Shown here: positions 47,493 to 59,064 of the stretch, in pieces
Numbering within the stretch: position 1 is the stretch's first letter
Layout: each line of letters starts with the position of its first letter
The notes under the pieces: model-generated
The model's database searches: none
The model's input: the letters and a program-made list of their open reading frames with translations, nothing else
What the model was told of the DNA's origin: nothing
NCBI GenBank assembly: GCA_000827325.1
Contig: KN832870.1
Location: 5,084,001 to 5,148,000, forward strand
DNA length: 64,000 nucleotides
DNA from: Oidiodendron maius Zn
Lineage: Eukaryota; Ascomycota; Leotiomycetes; Myxotrichaceae
Direction: 5' to 3'
Position numbers and translations under genes: made by a program

Positions 47493-48864
47493 TCACGTAT
47501 CTGCCTTGTATTTCGTACCCATCTGCCACCACGCTCTCTCAACACCCAAGTCTTCTCGTCCATTATGAACATTGAACAAGTATTCCGTGCCGTCCTCTTC
47601 CTGAGCATACATAACACATTCCGTCTAGAATCATATCATCAGCCAATGACACCAATCTTATTTTCAAGTAATTGACTAATAAGAGGTACAAACCTTTCCT
47701 AAGGTCAGCTTGATAGCCCCCTCAACGAATAGCTTAGGCTTGTATGTTGCCGCTGGTTCTCGCTGGTCGATCATTGCCAGAATATTCTTCACCACGACCT
47801 CCGATTGAAATAAGCCTGCGCGTCCCATTTTAGGTCCTCCAGTATTCGCTACATCGCCTACCGCAAAGATATGGCCGAGAGTACCATTTGGATCTTGAAG
47901 CTGAAGTGTCGGTTTCACAAGGATTTGTTTCGTCATCTTCGATATGACACCAGACTCGAGGCTTTCTAGAATGCTTGAGTTGGGATGTTGGCCTGTGCAA
48001 GGAATCTGCCAATATTACCAATGTCAGAAGTAGATTCCTTAGATGAGATTGGGGATAACTCACGATGAAATCAAATTCCTGCACAACGCCTGCTAGACGA
48101 AGAGATTTTTGTCCCGGTAAAATCTCAGGGCGAGCCTCTAGAACCACTTTAATTCCTAGGGTTTCCATAGCAAGCAACACGAAGTCATGAAGTTTCTGTC
48201 CAAAGCTAGGCAAAAGCTGATTTCGAGAGTGAAAAACAGTCACCTCCGTGCTCGGGAAGAAGCTCTTGATGTCGGTAGCTATTTCAATGCCCATGGCACC
48301 GCCACCAATGACCGCAACCCTATTAGCCGCCTGAATGTGTTCCTGGACTGTACGCAGCTCCTTACTTCCTTCATTTGCATCAGTTGAGAGGACTTTGGCT
48401 GGAAGTGGCTGCGAGGATCCGGTTGCAATGGCCAAATATGCATAGTCAATCTTTTCCCCGGAAGCCAAGTTCACTTGGCTGGCCGTGATGTCAGTAACTG
48501 TGTCCTGCACACGACTGAAAATTCCTGCCGGAGCACTACGGGCGATCCCATCATATGGAATAAAAGCTTTCTTTTCGTATCCAGAGATGACCGAGAAGCG
48601 TGGAAAGACCCAAGAGAAGTTCAGATGTGAATTCTTCTCTATCAGAATGACTCTGTATCCAGTAGGTAGAGTTTCCACCAGCCGCTTTGCCAATTCAATT
48701 CCGGCAAAGGAGCCACCTATGATAACTACATTCTGTGCCGTAGGTAGTGCTTCGTATGACCAACGGTGTTGCACTGCAAGTAGCTTTTGCCGAAGCCGTT
48801 CCAAGCCGTAGGGAATTAAGATCAGAATGGCCTTGCCAATAATCTTCAGTTTATCTGATGCCAT
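47493..48864 (-). CDS. AIF/AMID-like FAD-dependent oxidoreductase
   Basis: Exons 48864-48064, 48005-47694 and 47624-47493 give 414 residues. The FAD site is VVIIGGSFAGIELAKRL near residue 46, and the NAD(P)H site is VAVIGGGAMGIEIATDI near residue 190. ATGSSQPLP and the C-terminal HIFAVGDVANTGGPK (which contacts the flavin) are also present. This is the layout of AIFM2/FSP1/AMID and yeast Aif1/Nde-like proteins, which oxidise NAD(P)H and pass electrons to quinones at membranes. A hydrophobic N-terminal stretch (IIGKAILILIPYGL) may anchor the protein. No mitochondrial targeting signal is obvious. Exact partner and role are open. Confidence 0.88.
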
Positions 48865-49083
48865 GATTCTAAATTTTAGTAAAGCGGATGATGCGGAGAA
48901 GGAGTAAAGGGGTATGTCGGGTGGTCCTCCTAATTTATCGGATCAGATAAGATCGGCTGAAGATAAGGCCGCACTTCCCGGCGGCATTTACTATACATAC
49001 AATGTCGCACAATGTAAGACATATACGCCGATTTGGATATTTTATAATTCTTGCTACTGGCGTGAGTTATTATGCTATCTGCG

Positions 49084-49145
49084 ATGTGACCTCATTTCAT
49101 TGCCATTCCTCCCATCATTTGAGCCATTCCTCCCATCATTTGCCT
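49084..49145. repeat. Short tandem duplication
   Basis: A unit of about 23 bp containing GCCATTCCTCCCATCATTTG occurs twice in a row just downstream of the coiled-coil gene. Confidence 0.7.
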
Positions 49146-49761
49146 ACAACATTTGTCTCCTCAACAGCTCCCTCTTCGAGGCCAAAGTTCCATCTGTCCC
49201 AATGCACAGTTCGCTAAGGATGCGGTCCACGTCCTCTTCTGTGACGGCGTGGATTTCCTCTACCGATCGTGGTAAGTTACCGATTACTTCATTGGATTTA
49301 TATGAATTTATTGGTAAGAGTCGTGTTTGGATGTTTTCTTCGTATCTTGCGCGATTCAAACGCTGCGTTGTGTCATTCATCATCCGACCTCTCATTGTGG
49401 TTATGTTTTTTGCGAGAGGCGCAATGTATGAGAGTATTTCAACATGCATCTCCTCCTGCCTTTCACTGATTTCAGTGATAACGTTCTCCATATGTGTCTG
49501 GCGTTCATCCATATGTGTCTGGCGTTCATAGATTTCAGTGATGACGTTCTCCATACGGGTCTGGCGTTCATCCATATGGGTCAGGCGTTCATCCATATGG
49601 GTCTTGATTTCCTCCTGCCTTTCATGGATTTGAGTGATGACGTTCTCCATATGGGTCTGGCGGGAATAGATTTCATTTACTTCAAGGTTCGCCATTTTTG
49701 GGATCTCTGTGCTTATTGTGGAGAATGCTGCTGAGATTGCGACGAAGTTTGGCTGCGCCAT
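49144..49761 (-). CDS. Repeat-rich coiled-coil protein with SAP-like C-terminus
   Basis: A single exon of 205 residues. After a conserved opening (NFVAISAAFSTI) there are internal repeats built on THMENVIT.I.ERQ and THMDERQ, heptad-like and charged, giving an obvious coiled coil between about residues 30 and 110. The C-terminal part (EEDVDRILSELCIGTDGT.ASKRELLR) resembles a short SAP-like helix-extended-loop-helix and is the part I recognise from lineage-expanded fungal proteins of unknown function. At DNA level the repeat unit is about 21 bp (CATATGGGTCTGGCGTTC-like), so length may vary between strains. No signal peptide or transmembrane helix. The function is unknown. Confidence 0.7.
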   Translation of the reverse strand: MAQPNFVAISAAFSTISTEIPKMANLEVNEIYSRQTHMENVITQIHERQEEIKTHMDERLTHMDERQTRMENVITEIYERQTHMDERQTHMENVITEISERQEEMHVEILSYIAPLAKNITTMRGRMMNDTTQRLNRARYEENIQTRLLPINSYKSNEVIGNLPRSVEEIHAVTEEDVDRILSELCIGTDGTLASKRELLRRQML

Positions 49762-50169
49762 CTCGGTAAGCTGCTGGTAAAGACTCGGTAAAGACTCGGT
49801 AAAGACTCGCTAAACACTAAACGATTCAGAAAGTCAATATTTTTTGGCGACAATACCAATTAGACCATAACTCCAACCCCTTGCCCTTGGCTGAACGGTA
49901 ATTCCTTAAATCTGTATATATACATTTCTCCAAAAGCGTTGTTTTTTCGGCGTTGAATTCCCCCCCTTGTCACAATAAAGTCGGTGATTGGCTGCACGTC
50001 TTTATACAGCCATCTAATTGGTCAAAAGCAGGAATAAAAGTGGAGGGGGTATTCAAACTTTTTGCACCCCACTGTAGGTTGTTGATAACCATTAACGCCA
50101 TATCATCCACGCTCTACTGTTGAAATGCTAACTAGTTCACGTCATTCAATGCCTCCCCTCTATACTAAC
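49762..50169. other. Intergenic with an 11-bp tandem repeat
   Basis: The unit GGTAAAGACTC is repeated three times in tandem (about 49776-49808), plus a degenerate fourth copy, only 15 bp upstream of the coiled-coil gene's ATG. The rest of the 408 bp shows no coding signal. Confidence 0.65.
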
Positions 50170-52693
50170 CTAATCAATCCTTTTCGCACCGCTCGTACTA
50201 TCTGGCACTCCCGTACCTTGAACAACTTTTGCCCCGACGACTTCATAAATGGGGATGTCAGCCAACACTTCCACGATATGATGCAGTGTGGGTAACGCGT
50301 CCACATCCCGCTTGTCAAATACTACTCTCGCCCGTTTCGCTTTCGACACATGAGTCGCCTTCCACATAGCGCTGCTCGAGTATCGCGGTATAATAACCGA
50401 ATATTCACAATCTGCCTTCCCCTTTGCCTCATCAGTTACAGCGGGGATATATCTGTAGACCAAATCCCCCTGGTCTAATTCACTCGTTGCGGTGTCTCGG
50501 TCATCAGGGTGGTCGACGGTTGCGAGGCCCTCGATTTCAAAATCGAGGAACTTTGCTCCTTGCCACGATGCCTGCATCCGATAAGACTTCTGGCGCTGGT
50601 GGACGTCGAGCGCACAGTAGACTTTAGGCATGCCAACTTCATCTCTACCGGCAATTATTGAGTCGGCCAGATCTTCGAAGAGCACGGGAATGTACGTGCC
50701 AATTATTGACGAGCCGTCCTCCTTTTTGTATTCCACGCCGTGGATGCGAAGTCCGAGTTGGTTGTATCCGCTGCCGCCAATCCAGGTCATGTTATTGAAT
50801 GTGGTGACGGAGAAGCTAGCGTAAACGGCTGTTGCTGGTGACTTGAATGCAAAAGACTTCGTCGGGAATAAATTTTGAAGGAATGTCCCTGATGACTTAA
50901 ATTTTACGAGTGCGGTCGTGAACGTTTGCTCCTGACGGTGCGATTGCGGTCGACTGAGATGACTTTGCCTTGGGCTCGGCACAGGACCAAATCCGAGGGG
51001 GGCTTTCCAGCAAAGACTTGTGTTCTTAGCGTACTGGGATTTCTTGAAAACCTGTGTTGCGTAATCTATTTCGTCGTGCCCAAAGTTGTAAGCCGTATAC
51101 GCCATCACTACATCTGATTATCATTATGCAGGAGATTACCAAGTCGACCCCACTTACTGTTTATTTCTGGTGTGCCTTCAGCCGGATCCCGGCCAGCCTG
51201 TCTAGAATAATCCTGTATGACATGAGCCCGATCGTATCTAATCTGTTCGTAGAGTTTTAGGCGTTCTGGTATATCTTCTGGAGCTGTCCCTGCTGGCATG
51301 ACTGCGGCAATGGCGGCAGCGTCTTCAATTGCCGCCCCTCCACCTTGCCCTTGATCTAGATACACTGGTTACTCTCTATTTATCACTCCTTTGAGACAAA
51401 AACTTACATGGCAGCATGGGATGTGCGGACTCTCCAAGCAAAGCAAGTTTTCCCTTCGCCCACGTAGGGAGAGTATCCATATCAAGCAGCTTCCATACCT
51501 TAATACTATCTGGGTTGGCCATACGAAGCAGAGAAAGAAGATCACCAGGAAATTTTCGAAAGACTCTTAAGAGTTGCTCCAATGAAGCTTCCTTATTCCA
51601 TCCTAGATATGTAAGTAGCTACCCTCACCTCGCATATATAACTGCAGCTTACCATCGGCTCCGCCTTGAGACTCGGTATCAGGGTGGATGCATGCAAAGT
51701 TGAGCAATCTGTTATGGTCGCAAGGATACATCACCACCCGCCTGTCAGAACCGTGCCAGACAGCCATTTCTCCATCGAGCTTGACCAATTTTGCCGTCTC
51801 CGGATTACGAAGAGCCTTCTCCCTCTCGACGAGGAACCGAAATGCTGCTTTCCCCGAACCATGTAGTTGAGACTCGTGGCCGGATACAAAGTTCCTCATC
51901 TTAGAGTAAACTCCATCAGCACCGAGCACAACGTCTGCCTTGATTATTTTTCCGCTTTCCAGCGTGATGGCAGCATTCTCTGTGTCCACATTCGTCACTC
52001 TAGTTGAGGTGTGGAGAGCCGCAGGTCTGCCAATGCCGTACTCAGAAATAGCTGTCCGTTTCAGCGCCTCATGAAGATGCACTCTATGTGAGAGCTGCCA
52101 AGGATGTTGCCAAAGTTTATTCGACTCTGCCAGATGCATGACTTTTGTTTTAACTCCCTCTCCATTATATAGAGTGACATAGTCAAGAGAAACGGCACCA
52201 AATGTCTCCATACATAGCCCATATCTGCGGAGAATTCCATTCGCATTAGGCGCAAGGTGGATAGCGGCCCCGACCTCATTTGCAAATCTCGATTGCTCAT
52301 ATATCTACCACAAATCAGGTTACTAAAATCTAAGCAATGTCCATTGGGACTTACGGAGACATTGTGGCCATTTTGTCGCAGACCAATCGCAGCGGTCAAG
52401 CCTCCAATACCTGCTCCAACTATAGCAATATTCAAGGGAGCAGGATCAGTTCCATTATCATATTCTATATCGTGATCACTTGAGCCAGAATCATCAAGAC
52501 CGATTTCCCGTTCATTTCCACAACTGCCACTCGCATGATCTGCTTTGGCCCCATCACATATAACTTTTGACAAATTGCTTGCCTCAACATATCTCGGCTT
52601 ATATGATGTGGTGGCCATCATGGCAGCTTCAAGCTTCCCTCTCTGTCCTCGGTGATTTTTCAATTGACGGTATAGCAAGAGAGTAGAACCCAA
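50170..52693 (-). CDS. FAD monooxygenase fused to acetoacetate decarboxylase domain
   Basis: Exons 52693-52355, 52304-51653, 51602-51408, 51355-51158 and 51113-50170 join in frame to 775 residues. Residues 85-470 are a salicylate-hydroxylase-type flavoprotein monooxygenase: IVGAGIGGLTAAIGL (Rossmann FAD site), GADGVYSKMR (the DG motif), and GESAHPMLPYQGQGGGAAIEDA (the GD motif), formed across the third splice junction. The normal end of such enzymes (MAYTAYNFGHDE) leads without a stop into an acetoacetate-decarboxylase fold, about residues 490-765. This carries EVGMPKVY, whose Lys625 corresponds to the Schiff-base lysine of the family. The first 80 residues are disordered; ATGs at codons 25-26 are alternatives. 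A hydroxylation or ring-cleaving step coupled to decarboxylation of a beta-keto acid is plausible; the substrate is unknown. Confidence 0.85.
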
Positions 52694-53664
52694 AATAAGT
52701 CAGCAGATCTAGCCTGACGAAGTTGGTCTATCTATCTCCATTTCCGATATTCGAAATCCATTCCAGGAAATCTGCCTATCTGGACAGCCATGCCTGTCAT
52801 TCTGCAATTACTCGCCAATATCACGTCGGAAGCGCGGAGGTTGGAGACGCCGACTAGTCTGTGGTCAAGTAGGAAAAGCAAAGGTCCAAGGAAACGGTAT
52901 TTGTATTGTCCAGAGACAGATTGCGATTTCGTACTGCATTTCCGTCATAGCTCATTATCTTCCGACCACTCCATCGCTGAATAAGCAATAGACGCAATAG
53001 TAACGATGCTATTCACTTATCGGGCCAGAATTTCTCTAGGAATATCGTCTCACAAATACATGACCTTACAAAACGAGACAGAGAGGCGGAGCTTAAGACT
53101 TGGTGACACCAGCGGCTTGCAGTTGTACACCTCCGGTGCTTAAGAGTCTCGCACAAAGAGAGCGCCTTACAATTCTAGTCCGCAATAAGATTGAAGACGC
53201 TGCTAAGAGTATCCCGGACCAAGAATAGCCGGTATCGATGATCGGATGATCGGAATTAGAGATAGAGAAAAATTGAGACAAGCATCCTCAACATAAACGT
53301 AAAGTTTCTATTTACATCGGTTCATGCATATGCTGGTGAGACAATCAATCCCTTTTATCGCCGCCACAATATCCGATGTTCTTCCTTTTTCCCTTTGCAT
53401 CCAAAAGTAATCGCGTCATTCAGTGCTTTAGACACGAGGGTGATTGAGAGGAGAATGTTTACTTCCACATCACACATAAATCATAAAGTAAAAATTGACA
53501 AGAAGGCAAAGGCGTAAAGGTAGAGCCTGCAACTATAAACGCCACTAGCTCCAAATACTAGCATACCTTCATAATTGATACAGTAAAAAGTGGAGAGCCG
53601 CTGGCAAAAATCCCAACCCAAGCCCACTCGAGCATACCTTGACAAAGACCTTGATATGCACTTG
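52694..53664. other. Intergenic
   Basis: 971 bp, promoter of the fusion gene and 3' flank of the SDR gene. Frames up to 95 codons occur but resemble nothing and have no splice partners. Confidence 0.45.
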
Positions 53665-54860
53665 TCACTTGACATCAGGCTTCGCCTTCTCACTCTTCTC
53701 CGCCTTCTCAAACATCCCCATCGTATGCTCCCATACAATCTTGCCCACACCCTTGTTATGATACTCATCCAAGATATTCATCTTCCCCGCGATCTCCCCA
53801 TCGTAATTCAGCGTATAACCCCCACTACCCACCTTCCCATCCATCCCCTTCACAACCGCCAAGCCCTTCGGCACTGGCGTGCCAGCTGCCGTAGCAGACC
53901 CGGTAGCAGACTTCGCAGGAGGATACAGCCCGCTCGTCGCAAGGAATAACTGCCTTGCCCCTGTCTCCTCCTCGCCCACAGCGAAAATCCTCAACACTGG
54001 TGTTGCAATTTTAATAGCAACTCTCGCCCATAAAGGCAATTCTCTCGCGGCGCCAGAAACTACGACGAAGGGAGAGGAGTGCACGAAGGCCGTGCCGGTC
54101 TCGCGGGAGGCTAACTCCTCGACCATGAAATCGTTCATGACGATTGAGTGGCCTGCGCAGCGCGAGCCGGAGAACGTGTTCTTGAGATCGAGGTCGTCGA
54201 AGTTGATCTTCTGCTCGTTGCCTGGTCCGAGGACGGACAGCGAGCGGGAGAGATGGGGAGTGGTGGTCGATGCGGTGCGCAGGAGGGGGAGGAGGTTTGT
54301 AATGAAGCGCATGCGGGAGTAGTAGTTCAGAGTGAACTTCCTATCTAGTCCTTCGGGACTTTCTAGAATTTCAGGACTGTTAGCTATAGAGCCCTTTAAT
54401 CACACACTAGATAGGTAGGGAGGAGTATGAGAGCGCTTGGAGACCAACCATCGCGACCCCGCAAGTTCAGGTTTCCCTGGGTTTGCACAATAAGATTGAG
54501 CTTTGCCTCCTTCTTCTTTATCTCTGCACATATGCGATCCACCTCCTTCAGCTCAGACACGTCGCCTTTCAGGAACTCGACATTGCTGTCCGTGTTCAGA
54601 GTCTTGCATTCACTGATGATTCTGTCGGCGGCCGAGGCATTCCGGCCGACAATGTAAACTTTCGGGGAGACGCTGTTCTTTACAAAGGCTTTGGCGGTAT
54701 ATTCTCCAATCCCTGAGGTAGCGCCAACTGAGAAAAGACATGTCAGCGATGTGAGCAAGCTGGAGTCAGCAGAGGGGCAGGTACCGAAGAGCGCCACAAG
54801 ACCTGGTCCCAACTCGCGTAGCTGGGCATTGGACGCATTCACGATATCGAGGGGTATCAT
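53665..54860 (-). CDS. Short-chain dehydrogenase/reductase-like protein, catalytic YxxxK not seen
   Basis: Exons 54860-54785, 54727-54449 and 54362-53665 give 350 residues. The first junction completes the cofactor motif FVGATSGIGEYTAKAF. KVYIVGRNASAADRI and EFLKGDVSEL follow, and then LNLIVQTQGNLNLRGRD in the place of the NNAG strand. DRKFTLNYYSRMRFITNLLPLL is the usual helix before the active site, shown here in part. Where a classical SDR has Ser then YxxxK, this protein reads SRCAGHSIVMNDF, with no YxxxK that I can find. Related fungal proteins beside secondary-metabolite genes share this layout. It may bind NAD(P) but reduce by another mechanism, or not be an enzyme. The last exon is noticeably GC-rich. 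Confidence 0.8.
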
Positions 54861-56180
54861 TGTGGCTTGTAATTAGGATTCTGAGAAAACACAAGAACAA
54901 ACAGGAATTGGTACTGGGTCTGGAGGTATGGGTGCGGCACTTGATTTAATACCAGAAGAAGCTCTGCACGAAGACGGAGTTAACCAAGTTCCGGAGTTGT
55001 GGAGGTGGGCTGCAGGTTCCGCAACAGCACCGCGTGTCACCGTCTGCCTTGAGTTCTACAGAGGACACTAAAGTTCGCATGATGCCGACGTTTGTGTTCT
55101 GTCTAGAATTTTAATACGGCATTGTGTTATTGGCTGGTACAGAACTAAATTCAAATATTAAAACATGCGATTTTAGTAGGTTATGTTTTCTTAAATAATT
55201 TTTAAGAAAGAATATACCATCCTCTGGAGACATTCAACTATACATTTTAATATTCAACATAATCCACAGTGTGACAGACGCCAATATTAACCTGTCCTTC
55301 TATCTGGCAACTGCAATTGCCATCCCATAATTAGTCTTCTCCATATGGGGCAGACGTTCCTGGAGTCAGAGACATAATGACGATATGCAAATACCTGTCA
55401 CGAATCAGCCTGAAGGAACCTATCAGTCGCATCCAGGGACCGAATGCGAGATCCAACCTTGCCCAGATGAAAGCAAAGCTAGAATCGAGGTGGGCATCGA
55501 GCCTTGCTCAGGGACAGGAACCAGATGGGTCCGTGGGTTGGACCCTCTGCTTTGTTATGCAATTTCAATCTAGGAAGTAGAGTAGCCATCAATATTCTTC
55601 GCAGTGTGCCCCAATGGATGAGGTTAGAACTGCCTAGCCAGCCGTAGAGTAGTGCAGGTAACAGCAGGTGATCTGGCTTCAATTCAGGCGTCAGCTGGAT
55701 CTGTACAGATAGCTGATACACCTAGTTGCCAAGCTCAAGTCTCTGGTCGTGAGCTTCTGAGATGCGGGTAACAACGCAGTCGAAGAAGAGCTGTGATACC
55801 TAGACAAGCTTCATGAGAGGTAGTACCGATACTTCAGATTCTCATATCCATCATCATAATAATACTAATGTGAATCGGCAGTAGTGTTACTGATTCTCGA
55901 TGTTCACATGAGATGTAACGTCATCAGGGTCGCGTTTCGCCACTAAACCGGATTGGTCGTGTGGTCGCTTCTCCTGCAAATAAATATTCCATCATAAACA
56001 TCATATCTTGCTTCTCAACCACCAGACGTCTCGCAAATCTATCTTCTCCCTCTCCATCCGCCTCATTCAGCTAACTTTGGTTGATCAACGTGGCGTCCTA
56101 TTCAACCCAATATAACGTTGCAAAATCTAGTCATTACACGACTCCTCTGATTCTCCTATCTTGCCCTCGTCCCCTAAACC
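54861..56180. other. Intergenic with repeat copy A
   Basis: 1.3 kb between divergent genes (SDR and reticulon). It holds repeat copy A (55157-55326), listed separately. The 55380-55760 part has short frames of no recognisable origin. Confidence 0.45.
55157..55326 (+). repeat. Dispersed repeat, copy A (inverted partner at 59861-60031)
   Basis: About 170 bp that match the reverse complement of 59861-60031 at roughly 85% by eye. Shared blocks include GTGACAGACGCCAAT, CATTTTAATATTCAACAT and CTGGCAACTGCAAT. It contains an A/T palindrome (TTTTCTTAAA... with TTTAAGAAAG). No terminal inverted repeats or coding frame are seen, so the family is unknown. Confidence 0.8.
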
Positions 56181-57478
56181 ATGTCGGGCATCGTCGACGC
56201 CGGCATCGTGCCTTCGATCGAGAAGGACACAACCGCTACGGCTCCCAGCTCATCGGCCGTGGAGGATCTGAAGACCAGCGTGGCGGACAGTGAGGTAAAT
56301 ACACTCTCCTGCACGCAAATCCCCTCTTCAGGGCATCTCCGTAGCTAACAACTTTGTTACAGTGCTCTGACCTCCAGCTACCCCTAGCAACGACTGACCC
56401 TCCCTTTCCAGGCAGCGCCTCTGCAACTGACTCAGCCGCAAAATCATCCATGACCCAGAGCATCCTGCACGGTACGGGCATACCAAATTTTTCAGAGCGT
56501 GAGAGTTGCAGCTGATCGTTTCTGGCAACAGGTCCCGTGGTGGAAAATGTCAAGGATCAGCACGTGAAAACCAAAGCCGAGATCCAGAACCTCGCCGCCT
56601 CGCGCACAACTCCCGTCACAACCACAGCTACCAACCAGCAGCTCACACACTACCACTCGTTCTTCCAGAGCCTCCTGTCATGGCAGAATCCCCGTGCCAC
56701 CGGCATCGCCTTTGCCTCCGTTGTCGCCTTCATCTTCGCCGTCCGGTACCTTGATATCCTGCGATATGCTTTCAAGTTCACATGGATGACCCTGGGTATC
56801 ACGGTGCTGGCCGAGGCTGCGGGCAAGACCATCCTGGGCAGTGGCTTAACGTCGCAGTTCCGCCCTCGAAAGTACTATACCATCCCGAAGGAGACCCTCA
56901 ACTCCATGATCAGCGACCTCCATGAGCTCATCAACTTCTTCGTCATCGAGTCCCAGCGCGTCGTCTTCGCAGAGAATCTCTTAGTATCTGCTGCTGTAAG
57001 CTTGCCCTCCAGCTGGCTTTATAGATCTTCTAACGTACCATAGGCCTTCCTCGGCGCCTTCTTCTCCTATTTCCTTATCAAAGTCGTGCCCTTCTGGGGT
57101 CTTGCCCTCATCTCCACCTCGGCTCTCTTCCTCGGCCCACTCGTCTACAAGACTAACAAGGAGCTGATCGACCACAACCTCACCAACATCTCGGAGGTCG
57201 TCAACAAGCAAACCGAGCAGGTCAAGCAGATCGCCAGCCATCATGCCGCTCGTGCAACCGACGTCACAAAGCAATACGTTGGGGACTACTCAACCAAGGC
57301 CCAGGAGCTAATCGGTGCCCGTGCCCGTTCCGTCTCCCCGAATACAGCCAAGAAGGACAGCGCCCCCAAGTACAAGAGCTCAGACTTCCCAGCGGCGCCC
57401 AAGGAGGACTTCAAAGCCCCTCCTGTAGGTGCCGCGGCCGAGACCCTGAAGAAAGATGAGCCTCTGATCTCCACATAA
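56181..57478 (+). CDS. Reticulon-domain ER membrane protein
   Basis: Exons 56181-56294, 56363-56471, 56532-56995 and 57044-57478 give 373 residues. A disordered N-terminus is followed by the reticulon homology domain: SLLSWQNPRATGIAFA at its start, a first long hydrophobic hairpin (VVAFIFAVRYLDI plus FKFTWMTLGITVLAEAAG), a hydrophilic loop (SMISDLHELINFFVIESQR), and a second hairpin formed across the third junction (AFLGAFFSYFLIKVVPFWGLAL and FLGPLVYK). Reticulons wedge into the ER membrane and shape tubules. The C-terminal tail is charged and amphipathic (VNKQTEQVKQIA). Codon use is more GC-rich than in most of the window. The gene lies inside the segment flanked by inverted repeats A and B. 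Confidence 0.9.
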
Positions 57479-59064
57479 ATCGTTAATACAGCAATCTTAA
57501 TCCAATCTGCTCGAGATTATAGAATGGATTATGACCATGGCTGAATTTTCCTAGTGGTAGACTTCTGGTTTGGGGTTTCAAGAAATGGGACAGATGAGGG
57601 GAGTGGAGTTCACCGATGCCAATGAGAATGAGGCCATGATCATGTTGTATGAAAGGTGTGATATGCGCAACGAAAGCTTTATTTTGGCATGACGGATCCC
57701 ATGAAACCACAACAATTGTACTATGCAAGGGCCTTCTTCCTTCCTCTCTTTGCCGGCTTCCTTCTCGCAGCTCTTTTATGGGACAAACTCTTTCACATGC
57801 GTTTGCTGAGTCAGGGAGGGTTTTATGTTTCTCCTTTGGTGCAAATTTGGTTGCATGGGGCTCGAGCGTGGGTTTTAACTTCTCCGCCCTTTCTTCTCCC
57901 TCTGATAAATGGACCAACGATCGAGTAATACCAACATTACGTTACCTTACATGACCTACCTAGTATGACACCCGAGTAGGATTGAGATATGAATAAGAAT
58001 ATAATATACCTTATGCTTTGAAGACTGAGTGCGTGATGTTGTTTGAGGCTCAAAATTGCCTGCCATTTTTATGATTTATTGCTTTTCGAGACGGGGTGGT
58101 TGACGCCTCGCTATGTGGATCGGGAGGCTGTAAAGAACTTCGGCCATACTCGTTTTTAATATCAACCAGAACAAGACACGAGCAACTTGATATTTAGCTC
58201 TACGAAACTCCGTGAAGTGATCTTCATTGAGTAAGCGATACACACCAGAATGCGATACAGTTAATTTTACTGCCAAAAACAAAATCGATTTTAAAACCGA
58301 ATAACTCTGCCATTTCTTAATATTTTAATATAAAACTAAAAATCCAAGCTATTTACTTATATGCGATTAATATTTAAGCTTAGCTTAATTTATCTATTAA
58401 GTAGTTGTTAATTGGTTATTAAGTTCTAAGGGTTACTACTAAATTTAAGGCTTAGAATTTAATATCTTAGAGATTTATAGACTTATTTCCTTCAGATTTC
58501 TTAAGTATTAATTATACATTAGTAAATAGCCTAACTGTTTAGTTTTACATTGGAATACTAAGAAATGACAAAGTTATTGCCGTCTTAAAATCGTGTTTTT
58601 TTTGCGGTAAAATTGGCTGTATCGCATACTGGTGTATATCGCTCCTGCCGTGTATTGATGCGGGGTTGATCCAAGTGGCGATCTCTGATCCCTGGAGGCA
58701 ATTCCCAGTGCTCCCAACACATCATGTTCCAGCTAGAAAATCTCACCATTCAAACTGGCAACATAAATGCTATGGATCAATCGTACTTGAATGCCTTAAT
58801 TCGTATCTTATTTTGGTTCGTACGGGATGCTTTACTCCAGAGTTTCCATCGAAATATGAAGCATCTTAATCCGCATGTGAAGGCCCGCTATCTCGGCTCG
58901 GCATCCTCAGTAGCGCTGAATGGCGCTCTTGAAGTTTATATACGACTCCTCCGCGCGAAGGCGTGTTGTTTACATTCATGCCCTAGGCTGTATTCTATAT
59001 AGACTGAACGAGGGGTTCTGATATAATAATTAACTTGAGGATATAGCGTTCTCAATTCTCCGGT
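57479..59064. other. AT-rich intergenic region with fold-back element
   Basis: 1.6 kb between the reticulon and hydroxylase genes. The part 57500-57960 contains open frames without resemblance to known proteins. 58235-58642 is the fold-back element. The 400 bp before the hydroxylase gene look like ordinary promoter DNA. Confidence 0.5.
58235..58642. mobile_element. MITE-like fold-back element, about 408 bp
   Basis: The two ends are long inverted repeats of about 144 bp each (58235-58378 and 58500-58642), starting GCGATA on each side and differing mostly by C/T and G/A changes. About 120 bp of AT-rich loop separates them, and no protein is encoded. This is the structure of a non-autonomous DNA element of MITE or fold-back type. 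I do not see a clear target-site duplication. The transition-rich differences suit repeat-induced point mutation or long decay. Confidence 0.75.

Noticed and set aside
49144-49761. CRISPR-like array, because of the regular short repeats
   Set aside because: The repeats are contiguous, in frame and encode a coiled coil, without unique spacers; the genome is eukaryotic.
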